DNA from: Candidatus Dechloromonas phosphorivorans
GTDB taxonomy: Bacteria > Pseudomonadota > Gammaproteobacteria > Burkholderiales > Rhodocyclaceae
Direction: 5' to 3'
DNA: 64,000 nucleotides
NCBI GenBank assembly: GCA_016709495.1
Contig: JADJMS010000005.1
Location: 62,001-126,000 of the forward strand
Position numbers and translations under genes: made by a program. Positions within the stretch are counted from its first letter, which is position 1. Each line of letters starts with the position of its first letter. Shown piece by piece: positions 17,038-27,085 of this stretch. The notes beneath the pieces were generated by a model that saw only the letters and a program-made list of their open reading frames with translations, did not search any database and had not been told where the DNA came from.

Positions 17038-17777
17038 TACAGCAAATAGCCCCTAAGGCGACCTTCAATAATGCGCGGGTTATCACCAACCGCAATACCG
17101 ACCAATCCGTCGACCAGCATTTCGCGCATGCTAACCATGCGCGAAATGTAATATTTCAATTTTCCGGCTATCGGCAAATAAATCAGATTAGCCAGGCCAA
17201 CGCCGTAAATGGTAGCGACAAAGGCAACGGCGATCCCGCCACCAAGCTTTGTGGGATCAGAAAGATTCTCCATCACGTGGATCAGCCCCATCACCGCGCC
17301 CAGGATGCCGATGGTTGGAGAATAACCACCCGCTGCATCCCAAATTTTTGCAGACTGCTTCCACTCATCCTCAAAGGTAGTAATTTCCACCTCGAGCAAT
17401 TCACGTATTCGCTCGGGATCTGCCCCATCCACTAAAAGTTGCAGACCTTTTCTTGTAAATGGATCTTTGATCTGTGGAATGTAGTTCTCCAGCGAGAGCA
17501 AACCTTCACGACGGGAAATCTGACTCCAGTTCATGATCTGATCAACCAGACGCTTTTGCTCGATGACTGGCGGAATCCAGATCCACTTTGCCATTTGAAT
17601 GCCACGCTTGAAGACATGGAAAGGACTTTGCAACAGAACTGCACCCAGCGTACCGCCTAAAACAATTAGTAACGCGGTTGGCTGTACCAATGAGCCAATA
17701 TGCCCCCCTTCAAGCAATTGACCACCAAGGATGGCGATTGCACCAATAGCCAAGCCAGCAATACTGATCTTATCCAA
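17037..17777 (-). CDS. motC: Flagellar motor stator protein MotC (MotA-like)
   Basis: MotC is the channel partner of MotD. The 246 residues have four hydrophobic helices in the MotA pattern, the conserved loop RKGLQLLVDGADPERIRELLEVE and the proline-containing pair of helices AAGGYSPTIGILGAVMGLIHV near residue 150. It follows fliA (8-base overlap) and directly precedes motD. The length is shorter than MotA (285 residues here), as usual for MotC. Confidence 0.91.
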   Translation of the reverse strand: MDKISIAGLAIGAIAILGGQLLEGGHIGSLVQPTALLIVLGGTLGAVLLQSPFHVFKRGIQMAKWIWIPPVIEQKRLVDQIMNWSQISRREGLLSLENYIPQIKDPFTRKGLQLLVDGADPERIRELLEVEITTFEDEWKQSAKIWDAAGGYSPTIGILGAVMGLIHVMENLSDPTKLGGGIAVAFVATIYGVGLANLIYLPIAGKLKYYISRMVSMREMLVDGLVGIAVGDNPRIIEGRLRGYLL

Positions 17778-18522
17778 GCGCTCTCTCCTTACGCTTTTTC
17801 TTGATTACCGGGATTTCATCAAGCACCTGACTACGCAATCGAGCAATGGCCTGGCTATGTAACTGACAGACACGTGATTCGGTCACCCCCATCACTTCAC
17901 CAATTTCGCGCAAATTGAGTTCTTTTTCGTAGTACAGGGCCATCATCAGTTTTTCGCGCTCAGGGAGGCGCTCAATACCAGAAACCAAGGCCTGTTTGAG
18001 GCCTTTATCTTCAAGCAGGTGCAGTGGATCAGCCTCATTATCGGTGAAATGGCGCTCGAGAAAATCCTCGCCCTCATCTCCGGCAAAATCCTCCAGATAC
18101 AAAATCTGATGACCCCGCGCATCCTGCAAGGTCTTTTGGTAGTCAGCCAACGGCATTTCCAACGCTTCTGCCAGTTCTGTTTCCGAAGGAACCCGACCAT
18201 GCGCATGTTCCAGCTTGTTGATCATGCCTTCGATGCGGCGTAACTCCCGCCTCAACTGGCGCGGCAGCCAGTCGCTCTCGCGCAAGCCATCAAGCATCGC
18301 CCCGCGTATACGTTGAGAGGCGTAGGTTTCGAACTGGGCGCCAAAACCCTCCTCAAAACGCTCCATGGCATCGAGTAAACCCAGCATGCCGTTTTGAACC
18401 AGATCATCAAATTGCACATTGGCCGGCAAACGGGCCATCAGATGATAGGCAATACGCTTCACCAACGGGACGAAGCGCTGAACTAACTGTTCCCTATCTG
18501 GCTGCCCGGCGGCGGTATACAT
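17770..18522 (-). CDS. fliA: RNA polymerase sigma-28 factor FliA
   Basis: FliA directs late flagellar and chemotaxis transcription. I start at the ATG at 18522, whose TGATG overlap with flhG suggests coupling; the frame is open further upstream but reads as FlhG in another frame. The 250 residues contain region 2 (about 20-90, FDDLVQNGMLGLLDAMERFE), region 3 and region 4 with the helix-turn-helix ELNLREIGEVMGVTESRVCQ (about 205-225). FlgM, its inhibitor, is encoded 2 kb away on the other strand. Confidence 0.96.
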   Translation of the reverse strand: MYTAAGQPDREQLVQRFVPLVKRIAYHLMARLPANVQFDDLVQNGMLGLLDAMERFEEGFGAQFETYASQRIRGAMLDGLRESDWLPRQLRRELRRIEGMINKLEHAHGRVPSETELAEALEMPLADYQKTLQDARGHQILYLEDFAGDEGEDFLERHFTDNEADPLHLLEDKGLKQALVSGIERLPEREKLMMALYYEKELNLREIGEVMGVTESRVCQLHSQAIARLRSQVLDEIPVIKKKRKERALG

Positions 18523-19409
18523 CAGGCTCGTAATACGTTTGGGGTTATGCGTTGGCTCAAGTGTAGCAGTTGCTGCAGGAATTGTTCGACGCCACCGCTT
18601 TCGTTTTCCCCGCGCTGCCAATAAACCAGATCCGTTGCCATATCGCGAAAAGCGCGTGCCGCCGGAGAATCAGGTGCCTGAATCAGGACCGAACGACACA
18701 ACTGCGAAGACTGACGCAAGGATTCATCCAACGGGATGGCGCCAGCGTATTCAAGTTGAGCAATACCGCGCTGCGCTGTCACCTGAGCAATATTTTCGTA
18801 TATGGATCGGGCATCAGAAATGCTACGCACCTTGTTGACCAGAATACGGAAATGTTTGCGGGAAAAATCGTGGCTCACTTTTTTGATCAGTGAATAAGCC
18901 TCAGTAATTGAAGCACTATTACCTGAAAGAACAACAACAGCTTCCTGCGAAACCAGGCCGAAGGGTGAAAACCCCTGCGGGTGAGACATACTGGCATCAA
19001 CCAGGATCACATCAAAGGGACGCTCCAGAGAAGACATCGCATCAAGCAAAGTTTGTTGCTGCGCCAGCGAAAGTCGCCCCAGTTTTTTTACCGCACGTGC
19101 CGCAGAAAGTAGTCGCAGGCCGGACATGGGCTGCAGCAAGGCCTGAGATAACGATAACTCCCGTTGCACGACATTGAGCAAATCATTTTTCACAACCTGA
19201 CCGAAGGACGCCGCAATATCATCGCGTGAAGCATTCTCGTCAATGATCAAGACTTCCTTGCCCAGGCGAGCCAAGGCGACACCGAGATTTGCGACGGCTA
19301 CGCTACGTCCGACACCTTCACAACCTGCAACAAAGGTCACAACCTGCAATTGACTGCCGCCGAGCAGGCGCCGCAAGCCAGCGGCCTGATCTACGCGAAA
19401 ATCAGCCAC
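18522..19409 (-). CDS. flhG: Flagellar number regulator FlhG/FleN (MinD-like)
   Basis: FlhG is a MinD-family protein that limits the number of flagella and works with FlhF. The 295 residues show the ParA/MinD fold, but the P-loop is unusual: VAGCEGVGRSVAVANLG has neither lysine of the MinD motif KGGxGKT. Later motifs, such as EVLIIDENASRDD and DVILVDASMSHP, are also altered from the standard aspartates. It overlaps flhF by 8 bases and fliA by 1. ATP binding may be weak; the assignment rests on fold and context. Confidence 0.88.
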   Translation of the reverse strand: MADFRVDQAAGLRRLLGGSQLQVVTFVAGCEGVGRSVAVANLGVALARLGKEVLIIDENASRDDIAASFGQVVKNDLLNVVQRELSLSQALLQPMSGLRLLSAARAVKKLGRLSLAQQQTLLDAMSSLERPFDVILVDASMSHPQGFSPFGLVSQEAVVVLSGNSASITEAYSLIKKVSHDFSRKHFRILVNKVRSISDARSIYENIAQVTAQRGIAQLEYAGAIPLDESLRQSSQLCRSVLIQAPDSPAARAFRDMATDLVYWQRGENESGGVEQFLQQLLHLSQRITPNVLRA

Positions 19410-20892
19410 GGCGTGCTCCTGCTGTCATCGGAGCTGCATTGGCCATCATCAGTGCTGGTTCGACACCATCGTAGGTGTGCGCCGAATTATCTGGCGCATC
19501 CTTGAAGGCGCGATGCAGAAGATAGCTGCGATTCGGCAAATGCAGGTCTTCCGGAACACGCTGGCCGTTCGATACATAATGCAACTTGAGCCCATGACGC
19601 ATGATTACATCAAGCGGCGTTGCCAGACTGGCTGCCTCATCAATTTTAGTCAGAATGCAACCCGCCAACCGCTCGCCCTGATAAGCACGTACGACATCGT
19701 CGAGCGTATCTCCGCGCGAGGTTGAAGAGAGCAAAAGGAGGCGCTGAACGTCACAACCAGCCAACATGTCGGTCAGTTCAGGCACAAGCTTGTCCTTCTG
19801 GCTCATGCCCATCGTATCGACCAAAACCATGTGCTTGTTTTGCAATTCGCGTAGCGTTTGGCGTAGTTCAGCGGCATCTTTAACCAGATGAACTGAGACA
19901 CCGAGAATCCGGCCATATATGCGCAACTGTTCATGTGCGCCGATTCGGTAACCATCTGTTGTGACCAACGCCACCTTGCTCGGACCGTGGCGCAACACAC
20001 AACGGGCAGCCAGTTTGGCTGTGGTCGTCGTTTTGCCGACACCGGTTGGGCCAACCAAGGCATAAATACCGCCACGATCAACTATGTCGCCTTCATTGCT
20101 GATGGTCATCAATGAGCGATCAGCAGCACCCTTTACCCAGGCTAACGCCTGCGATGGATCAAACTCCTGCGGCAAATCGTTCAGTAAATCACGGGCAAAC
20201 TGAGGGGAAAAACCGGAATCTAGCATTTGGCGCATGACTTCTGTTTTAACCGGCTGCGTGCGTGCAGTTTCACCCCAGGCAAAGCCAGCCAGATGCTGTT
20301 CGACCATTTTGCGCAGAGAGCGAATCTCATCCATGACTTCCAGAGGAATAATCTCCGCTTCAGGACGGCGGACAGGCGCTGGCGCTGGCGCTGGCGTCGG
20401 TGGCATTTGCGGACGGGGTGTAGCGGATTGACTCGCGGCCCGGGGCTGAAGCGCCTCAGGTGTCGGGGCAGGTGCCTGCGGACGCGTAGTTTCCAAACTG
20501 CGCAAAGAGCCGGTTTTGGGTATCCCCGCATTAACCAGCCCCTGATGGCGCATCGGTGCAGAATTTGAGGCCGTCGTGCGGTTGACCGCAACAGTTTGGT
20601 TATTGACTGTTATCGCAGGAGGGCGTTGCGCCACTTGAGCACGGGCGGCACTTAGCGAAACACGATAATCGTCATCAAGCTCCGGTTTCTGCTGCGGCCG
20701 TTGATGCGGCATTGGTGCTTCGGCTACCTGGGTCGGCACGATCATTGCCATATCGCGCGCGGCAACGGCCATTACTTCGACACCACCGGGGATACCTCGA
20801 TTGGACAGGATAATCGCGTCGTTACCGAGCGTCTCCTTAACTTTTCGCAAGGCGTCGCGAGCGTTGGCTGCGATAAATTTTCGGACGTTCAT
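19402..20892 (-). CDS. flhF: Flagellar placement GTPase FlhF
   Basis: FlhF is an SRP-type GTPase that sets the polar site of the flagellum. The 496 residues comprise an N-terminal B domain (MNVRKFIAANARDALRKVKE), a Pro/Gln-rich variable linker (about 70-190), and the NG domain with the P-loop GPTGVGKTTTTAKLAARC (about 280), VALVTTDGYRIGAHEQLR, DTMGMSQKD and LTKIDEAASLATPLD. It sits in the usual flhA-flhF-flhG-fliA order with a 4-base overlap to flhA. Confidence 0.96.
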   Translation of the reverse strand: MNVRKFIAANARDALRKVKETLGNDAIILSNRGIPGGVEVMAVAARDMAMIVPTQVAEAPMPHQRPQQKPELDDDYRVSLSAARAQVAQRPPAITVNNQTVAVNRTTASNSAPMRHQGLVNAGIPKTGSLRSLETTRPQAPAPTPEALQPRAASQSATPRPQMPPTPAPAPAPVRRPEAEIIPLEVMDEIRSLRKMVEQHLAGFAWGETARTQPVKTEVMRQMLDSGFSPQFARDLLNDLPQEFDPSQALAWVKGAADRSLMTISNEGDIVDRGGIYALVGPTGVGKTTTTAKLAARCVLRHGPSKVALVTTDGYRIGAHEQLRIYGRILGVSVHLVKDAAELRQTLRELQNKHMVLVDTMGMSQKDKLVPELTDMLAGCDVQRLLLLSSTSRGDTLDDVVRAYQGERLAGCILTKIDEAASLATPLDVIMRHGLKLHYVSNGQRVPEDLHLPNRSYLLHRAFKDAPDNSAHTYDGVEPALMMANAAPMTAGARRG

Positions 20893-22982
20893 GTCTTGCC
20901 TCCGATGATCGTAGTCATCTTGATAATTCGATTTTCTGGTACTTCGTTATGCGCCAGAACCTTCAACTGCGGAATGGTGCGACGTAAAAACCGGGAGAGG
21001 AGCAGACGCAGGCTTGCAGGAACCAGCAATACAGCCGGTAAACCAAGACTTTCCTGACGTGCGGCGGCACTTGCCGTTTCGCGGACCAGCGTATCGGCAA
21101 GACCCGGCTCAAAACTGGTATTTTCCGTACCACCTGCAACGGCTTGCGCCAGGAGGCGCTCAAGCGTCGGGTCGAGCGACATGACCTGCATTTCGGCATT
21201 ACCTGGGAATAGCTGCTGAACAATTGCCCGACCCAAAGCATTACGCACCTGGACGGTAAGATCGTCGGCATTTTGAGTACGCGGTGCGTGCTCAGCGACC
21301 GTTTCGATGATGGTGCGCATATCACGGATATGGACGCCCTCTTCAAGCATGTTCTGGAGAATTTTCTGTAGGGTGCCAAGCGGCACAATTTTCGGCACCA
21401 AGTCCTCGATCAGCTTCGGCATTTCCTTGGCCAGATGGTCAATCAACTGCTGAACTTCCTGACGGCCAAGCAATTCGCCGGCATGGGTCAGGATCAGGTG
21501 ATTGAGGTGTGTCGCAACCACTGTCGAGGCATCAACCACGGTGTAACCATAAGCCTGTGCCTGCTCACGCTGCCCGGCATCGATCCAGGTGGCAGGAAGA
21601 CCAAAGGCCGGGTCCTTGGTGGCTGTGCCACTCACCGTACCGGCAACGCGTCCCGGATTGATGGCCAAAAACTGGCCGGTAAATGCCTCTCCTTGCCCAA
21701 CCTCAACCCCTTTAAGCAGGATTCGGTAGGCATTAGGTTTCAGTTCAAGATTGTCGCGGATGTGAACCGGCGAAACCAGAAAGCCAACTTCCTGAGCAAA
21801 TTTCTTGCGGATGCCACGAATGCGGCGCAACAACTCGCCATCCTGTGACTTGTCGACCAAAGGAATCAGGCGATAGCCAACTTCAAGTCCGAGCACATCA
21901 AGCGGCGCCACATCACTCCAGCTCGCTTCCATGGCTTCCTGCATTGGTGCCGGCACAACTTGTACGGGCGTTGAAACGATACGCTTCTCAGCCTGGTACA
22001 TGCGCCGAGCCATATAACCCAACAACCCAGCCAAAAGCAGGAAGACCAGATTGGGCATACCCGGAATCAGCCCCAGGAAGCCGATAATGGCTGCCGTAAT
22101 ACCGATTGCGTTCGGATTCCGGAACATCTGGCTCATCGCCTGCTGACCGATATCGCGATCATCCGAGACGCGGGTAACGACCATACCAGCGGCAATTGAA
22201 ATGATCAGGCCGGGTATCTGTGCAACCAGACCATCACCAATGGTCAGTAGCGTGTAATTTTTCGCCGCCATGGCGAAGTCCATATTGTGCTGCGCCACAC
22301 CAACAATCAAGCCGCCGACGAGGTTGATCATCATGATCACGATACCGGCGATGGCGTCGCCGCGCACAAACTTTGAAGCACCGTCCATGGAGCCGTAAAA
22401 CTCGGACTCACGGGAGATATCGAGACGACGCTTGCGCGCGTCTTCTTCACCGATCAAACCGGCATTAAGGTCGGCATCAATCGCCATCTGTTTACCTGGC
22501 ATTGCATCCAAAGCAAAGCGCGCTGACACTTCGGCGACGCGACCGGCACCCTTGGTGATCACCACAAAGTTGATGACGACCAGAATCAGGAAAACCATGA
22601 TGCCCACGGCAAAATTGCCGCCGACCATGAAATGGCCGAAGGCTTCGATCACCTTGCCCGCCGCATCGGGTCCGGTGTGACCTTCGATCATCACGATCCG
22701 GGTTGAGGCGACGTTGAGCGACAGACGCAGCAGCGTCGTCACCAACAACACTGTCGGGAACACTGAAAAATCCAGCGTCTTTTGGGTGTTGACCGCAATC
22801 AACAGGACCAACACCGAAATTGCGATGTTAAAAGTGAAGAGTACGTCGAGAATGAATGCCGGCAAGGGCAGAACCATCATTGCCAGTATCATCAGGATCA
22901 ACAGCGGCGCAGCCATCTGGCTTGAGCTGATGCGGCCAAACATGGCCTGAATTCCACCAAGGGTCGTGCTACTCGTTGCCAT
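20889..22982 (-). CDS. flhA: Flagellar export apparatus protein FlhA
   Basis: FlhA forms the nonameric ring that couples proton flow to export. The 697 residues match the family. Eight membrane helices occupy about 25-325, including the conserved stretch MPGKQMAIDADLNAGLI between helices. The cytoplasmic domain (about 350-697) contains QVGFLVSPVHIRDNLELKPN and the C-terminal NEVPENRIIKM. The start forms a TAATG overlap with the flhB stop. It is intact. Confidence 0.97.
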   Translation of the reverse strand: MATSSTTLGGIQAMFGRISSSQMAAPLLILMILAMMVLPLPAFILDVLFTFNIAISVLVLLIAVNTQKTLDFSVFPTVLLVTTLLRLSLNVASTRIVMIEGHTGPDAAGKVIEAFGHFMVGGNFAVGIMVFLILVVINFVVITKGAGRVAEVSARFALDAMPGKQMAIDADLNAGLIGEEDARKRRLDISRESEFYGSMDGASKFVRGDAIAGIVIMMINLVGGLIVGVAQHNMDFAMAAKNYTLLTIGDGLVAQIPGLIISIAAGMVVTRVSDDRDIGQQAMSQMFRNPNAIGITAAIIGFLGLIPGMPNLVFLLLAGLLGYMARRMYQAEKRIVSTPVQVVPAPMQEAMEASWSDVAPLDVLGLEVGYRLIPLVDKSQDGELLRRIRGIRKKFAQEVGFLVSPVHIRDNLELKPNAYRILLKGVEVGQGEAFTGQFLAINPGRVAGTVSGTATKDPAFGLPATWIDAGQREQAQAYGYTVVDASTVVATHLNHLILTHAGELLGRQEVQQLIDHLAKEMPKLIEDLVPKIVPLGTLQKILQNMLEEGVHIRDMRTIIETVAEHAPRTQNADDLTVQVRNALGRAIVQQLFPGNAEMQVMSLDPTLERLLAQAVAGGTENTSFEPGLADTLVRETASAAARQESLGLPAVLLVPASLRLLLSRFLRRTIPQLKVLAHNEVPENRIIKMTTIIGGKT

Positions 22983-24115
22983 TATGCAGCCTCCGGCACG
23001 AGCTCAGGCGGCACCGGCAAATTGCGCGGGGCCATCGGATAATTGCCACCCACCATCCGCCAGTTAGCCAACTGATAGATATAAGCAAGAACCTCCGCGA
23101 CTGCGTTATACAGGGCGGAGGGGATTTCACTATCGATCTCGGCGTGTTTGTAAAGCGCTCGCGCCAGGGGCGGCGCTTCCATTATCGGCACCGCATGCTC
23201 AGCACCCAGCTCTTTTATTTTCTGGGCAATCGCACCCATCCCCTTGGCCACCACTTTGGGCGCCCCCATGCCATTCTTGTAGGAGAGCGCCACAGCATAA
23301 TGGGTTGGGTTGGTAACGATTACATCAGCCTTGGGTACCGCAGACATCATGCGCTTGCGGGCAGCCTGCATCTGGAGGCTGCGAATCCGGCCCTTGACGT
23401 GCGGGTCGCCCATCATTTCCTTCATTTCCTGCTTGACCTCTTCCTTGGTCATCTTCAACTTGTCAAAGTATTGCCAGAGCTGGAAGGGCACATCGGCGGC
23501 GACAATCAGAATCAGTGCCGCCACCATGATCAGGAAGGAATAGCTCAGCAGATGACCCGAGTAAGCTAGCGCAGCCTCAAGCGGCTGTCCGAGCAAACCA
23601 AAAATTTCGTCGCGCTCTTTCCAGATCAGCCATACCGCCACGCCACCAATCAGAATTGCCTTAAGCGAAGCCTTACCTAATTCCATCAGGCTATTCCACG
23701 AGAACATTCGACCAATGCCACTCAGCGGGTTCATCCGATTGAAATCAGGCATCAACGCAGTGGTTGAAAAAACCCAGGCGTTCAAAAAGAAAGGAGGAAG
23801 AATTGCTGCCAGCACCAACAAACCTATCAGCGGAGAAAAGGAAACCAGTGCATCGATGGACAAATCGGCCAGGCGCGGCACCATCAGCGCAGGTTCGTGC
23901 ATCAGGTTTGTATCGAGCGTAAAACCTTTACGGGTCAACGCTACAGCACGTTGCACAAACCAGCCGCCCATCATCCAGAAGGCCGCCGCAGCGGTGATTA
24001 AAACCAGGAAGGTACCAAGTTCACGGGAATGGGGGACCTGACCCTTCTCTCGGGCCTGCTCGAGTCGCCTACCTGTAGGTTCCTCTGTCTTCTCGAGGTC
24101 GCTCTCTTCTGCCAT
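22982..24115 (-). CDS. flhB: Flagellar export switch protein FlhB
   Basis: FlhB controls the switch from hook to filament export. I start at the ATG at 24115, preceded by GAAGG; an in-frame TTG 9 bases upstream is less likely. The 377 residues begin MAEESDLEKTEEPTGRRLEQ, contain four membrane helices and the self-cleavage motif NPTHYA (in ADVIVTNPTHYAVAL). The C-terminal domain is of normal length. It is the first gene of the run down to motD, and a TATAAT lies 26 bases upstream of the start. Confidence 0.96.
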   Translation of the reverse strand: MAEESDLEKTEEPTGRRLEQAREKGQVPHSRELGTFLVLITAAAAFWMMGGWFVQRAVALTRKGFTLDTNLMHEPALMVPRLADLSIDALVSFSPLIGLLVLAAILPPFFLNAWVFSTTALMPDFNRMNPLSGIGRMFSWNSLMELGKASLKAILIGGVAVWLIWKERDEIFGLLGQPLEAALAYSGHLLSYSFLIMVAALILIVAADVPFQLWQYFDKLKMTKEEVKQEMKEMMGDPHVKGRIRSLQMQAARKRMMSAVPKADVIVTNPTHYAVALSYKNGMGAPKVVAKGMGAIAQKIKELGAEHAVPIMEAPPLARALYKHAEIDSEIPSALYNAVAEVLAYIYQLANWRMVGGNYPMAPRNLPVPPELVPEAA

Positions 24116-24141
24116 AACCTTCAACTTGTTTTGTTGAGGCT

Positions 24142-24147
24142 ATTATA
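24142..24147 (-). promoter_or_regulatory. Possible -10 box upstream of flhB
   Basis: A perfect TATAAT is found on the minus strand in an AT-rich 130-base gap between flhB and the terminator of the preceding operon. No clear -35 hexamer lies at 16-18 bases, so this is a weak prediction resting on the -10 and the location. Confidence 0.35.
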
Positions 24148-24243
24148 GAAAAAATCCAAGAAAATTAAAGGGGTAGCGCACTTTATTTAATCTGTTTCTC
24201 AGAACAGTGCCGCAACACCATGACAACAAGACAAACATTCTGA

Positions 24244-24270
24244 AATAAAAAAAGGGGGCAAGCCCCCTTT
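24244..24270 (-). terminator. Intrinsic terminator after cheA
   Basis: The inverted repeat AAAGGGGGC / GCCCCCTTT with a 2-base gap is followed by a run of T on the minus strand. It lies 25 bases after the cheA stop and marks the end of the chemotaxis operon that runs from 29427 or further upstream. Confidence 0.85.
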
Positions 24271-24294
24271 CGAATCCTCGACCGTAAACCCTGA

Positions 24295-26225
24295 TCAGGC
24301 AAATTCAAGCATTTTCATTCCGCCGCCACCAATTTCAGGACGAATACCGAGATCAGAAAGCAACTCTTTCATATCAAGGATCAACACAATCTGACCGTTG
24401 GACAAAGTCGTGACCCCCGCAACCCCCTTGGGTTTGAAGTCTTCAAGCGACTTGATCACCGCATCATCACGACCGGCGAAGCTATCAACGCCAAGAATGA
24501 AGCTGCGCTCCGCCGTTTGCATGAACACACCATATTCTGGCGGTTGCTCGACCGGCCAGCCTAGCAAACGGGCCAAGGTAATCACCGGCAAAACCTCACC
24601 GCGCACAACCAAGGTTTCCTTGCCGCCCACCTCTTGAATACGATCCCGGTCAATCGGCAGAATTTCACGAACCATCGACAAGGGCAACGCAAATGGCTGA
24701 TCACCCAGCAAAACCAGCAAAACCGGCAAAATGGCTAATGTTAGCGGCAGCGAAATAATGAAAACCGATCCCTTGCCCGGCTCGGAACGAATTTCGACAG
24801 AGCCATTCAATTTCTGGATATTGGTTTTGACAACATCCATCCCGACGCCGCGACCTGAAACGTCCGAAACCTGGGCCATGGTCGAGAAACCGGGGAGGAA
24901 AATCAGATTCAGGCTCTGACGCTCATCCAGGGTATTAGCCTCCTCCTCGGAAATCAGCCCTTTTTCGACCGCTTTCGCACGAATCCGCTCGGCGCTCATT
25001 CCCTTGCCATCATCGGCAATGATCAGAACGATGTGATCGCCTTCCTGACGCGCCTCCAGACGCACCAAACTCTTGGCCGGTTTACCACAAGCCTGACGAT
25101 CTGCCGGTAACTCCACGCCATGATCAACTGCATTACGAATCAAGTGGATTAGCGGATCGGCCAAATCCTCGATCATCGTTTTATCGACTTCAGTTTCCTC
25201 ACCTGACAAAACCAGTTCGACATCTTTACCTAGCTGACGCGCCAAATCTCGGGCAATACGCGGATATTTCTGGAACAGGCGGCCAATTGGCTGCATGCGG
25301 GTTTTCATGACCGAATTCTGCAGATCAGACACCAGCAAATCGAGCTGACTGACCGCTTGATCTAGCGCATGCAAGGTTTCCGAATCATTCTTGCCAGCCA
25401 GAATATCAGCGCGCAAGCTGGTCAAGCGATTCTTGGTCAGTCCAATCTCACCGGAAAGATTGAGCACTTGATCAAGGCGCGCCGTATCGACCCGAATCGT
25501 ATTTTCACGACCACGTTCTTCGCTACGACGCGCGGAAGTCGCTTGCCCACCAGGGCGATCGGTTGTCCGACGTCCAAAAGCTGAAGGCGCAGGAGTTCCT
25601 GCCGGTGTTACCGTGGTTGTAGAACTTGCGGTAGTTGTCGCAACAGCCGCCGGAGTTTCAGCAGACACCTCCGCCTTTGCAATAAACTCGCCTTGTGTTG
25701 CTGGCTGCCCGGTAATTGCCGCGTGCAACTGATCCCAGTCCGGCTCACCAGTGTTTGTCGGCGCGACCTCCGCAGCTGACGCTACCGGTGATGGTTGAAC
25801 AACCACTTGCGGTGGCGGAGTCGCGCCCGGCACGTCACCTTCCAGAGCCCCGCGCAGTGCAGCAATAACCTGCGGGTCTGCCGGCTGAGGCTGAACCATT
25901 TGGCCCAACTCACCAAACATTTCGCGCACCCCGTTGGTGGCTGCCATGATGACATCCATCAACTCGGGATTCAGCTCCAGTTCTCCATTACGCAGGCGAT
26001 CAAAAGATTTTCTGTCAGATGGCAAAGGGTAACCAACTCGCTCGCATTGAGAAAGCCCGCCCCCCCTTTGACCGTATGAAAGCCCCGAAAAATATCGTTA
26101 AGCAGCCCACGGTCATCCGGCATTTTTTCAAGTTCAACCAACTTGTTATCAACATCGGACAACAAGTCATGCGCTTCCTGCAAAAAATCCTGCAGGAGAT
26201 CTTCCATTCCGCCAAAGTCACTCAT
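24295..26225 (-). CDS. cheA: Chemotaxis histidine kinase CheA (flagellar-cluster copy, one-base frameshift)
   Basis: This is one of two CheA kinases in the window. The first 77 residues form the Hpt domain with the phosphorylation site in GFHTVKGGAGF. The frame then breaks at a short T-run (plus 26002-26005); one more T gives HLTENLFDRLRNGELELN and a 643-residue protein. After an Ala/Thr-rich linker come the dimerisation region (LDQVLNLSGEIGLTKNRL), the ATPase domain (HLIRNAVDHG, ADDGKGM, VSDVSGRGVGMDVVK) and the CheW-like P5 domain. Order is cheV-cheV-cheY-cheZ-cheA. Probably functional in the living cell. Confidence 0.92.
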
Positions 26226-26236
26226 CTTTGACTCCC

Positions 26237-27079
26237 TCAGAAACCTAGGCTATCGAGCAAATCATCAACCTGTTCCTGGTTGACCACAATATCAGTCCTG
26301 CCCTCGCTATTGACCACAGGCCCGTTCATCAAACTAGCAACCTCTTCCGTGCGTTTTGTTTCTGGAATCACTTGAACCAGAACATTCATCAGGCCTGCTT
26401 CAAGCTCCTGTGCCAAGCTGACAACTTTCTTGATGACTTGCCCCGTCAAATCCTGAAAATCCTGCGCCATCATGATTTCAGTCAGTTGTGCGTGGGTTGC
26501 CTGAGTTTTCTGGGGCACCTTCTGATTAAGAAATTCACGTGTTTCTGCAGCCAGTTTCTTAAAGTCTGCGGCGCCCATTTCATTGGCAAACACCTGATCC
26601 CAACGCGCACCCAAAGCTTTTGAAGAGTTTTCGATATCATCAACCAAGGGGCTGGCGATATCAGTGGCATTCAGTACGCGGCAAGCAGCTTGCTCTGTCA
26701 GGTTGGCAACATACGCCAGACGATCCTTTGCATCGGGCAAGGCCGAGACGGTTTTCTCAAGCAACTTGTCATAGCCAAGTTGCCCAAGGGTGTCATGTAG
26801 CGCACGAGCCATTTGGCCAATACGATTAAACACACCTTCCTGGGCTGGCCAAGATTCGCCAGCATTCTCAGTCGAACCCGACGCCATATCCCCTGAAATG
26901 TGTGCCGACTGCGTTTCGGCGGATACGCTATCAAAAAGTGCCTGCAAATCATCATCATCGCCCATCGATGCTGACTTGGGTGCAACAGGCGCTGGCACCG
27001 GAGTAGCTGGCGTAAAATCGGCGGCTATCGAGTCGAAGAGAGCCTCGAGATCGTTTGAATCGTTGTTCGCGCTCATCAT
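26237..27079 (-). CDS. cheZ: Chemotaxis phosphatase CheZ
   Basis: CheZ removes phosphate from CheY-P. The 280 residues have a long acidic N-terminal extension (about 1-75) and the four-helix phosphatase core. The active-site segment is MMAQDFQDLTGQVIKKVVSL, containing the conserved QDLTGQ. The C-terminal peptide EQVDDLLDSLGF is the CheY-binding tail. Two tandem ATGs are possible starts (27079 and 27076). It lies directly after cheY. Confidence 0.95.
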   Translation of the reverse strand: MMSANNDSNDLEALFDSIAADFTPATPVPAPVAPKSASMGDDDDLQALFDSVSAETQSAHISGDMASGSTENAGESWPAQEGVFNRIGQMARALHDTLGQLGYDKLLEKTVSALPDAKDRLAYVANLTEQAACRVLNATDIASPLVDDIENSSKALGARWDQVFANEMGAADFKKLAAETREFLNQKVPQKTQATHAQLTEIMMAQDFQDLTGQVIKKVVSLAQELEAGLMNVLVQVIPETKRTEEVASLMNGPVVNSEGRTDIVVNQEQVDDLLDSLGF

Positions 27080-27085
27080 TCCCTC

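Noticed and set aside
2154..24115. Virulence type III secretion system genes (FliPQR, FlhA, FlhB-like)
   Set aside because: They lie among rod, hook, switch and motor genes, and the sequences are of flagellar type.
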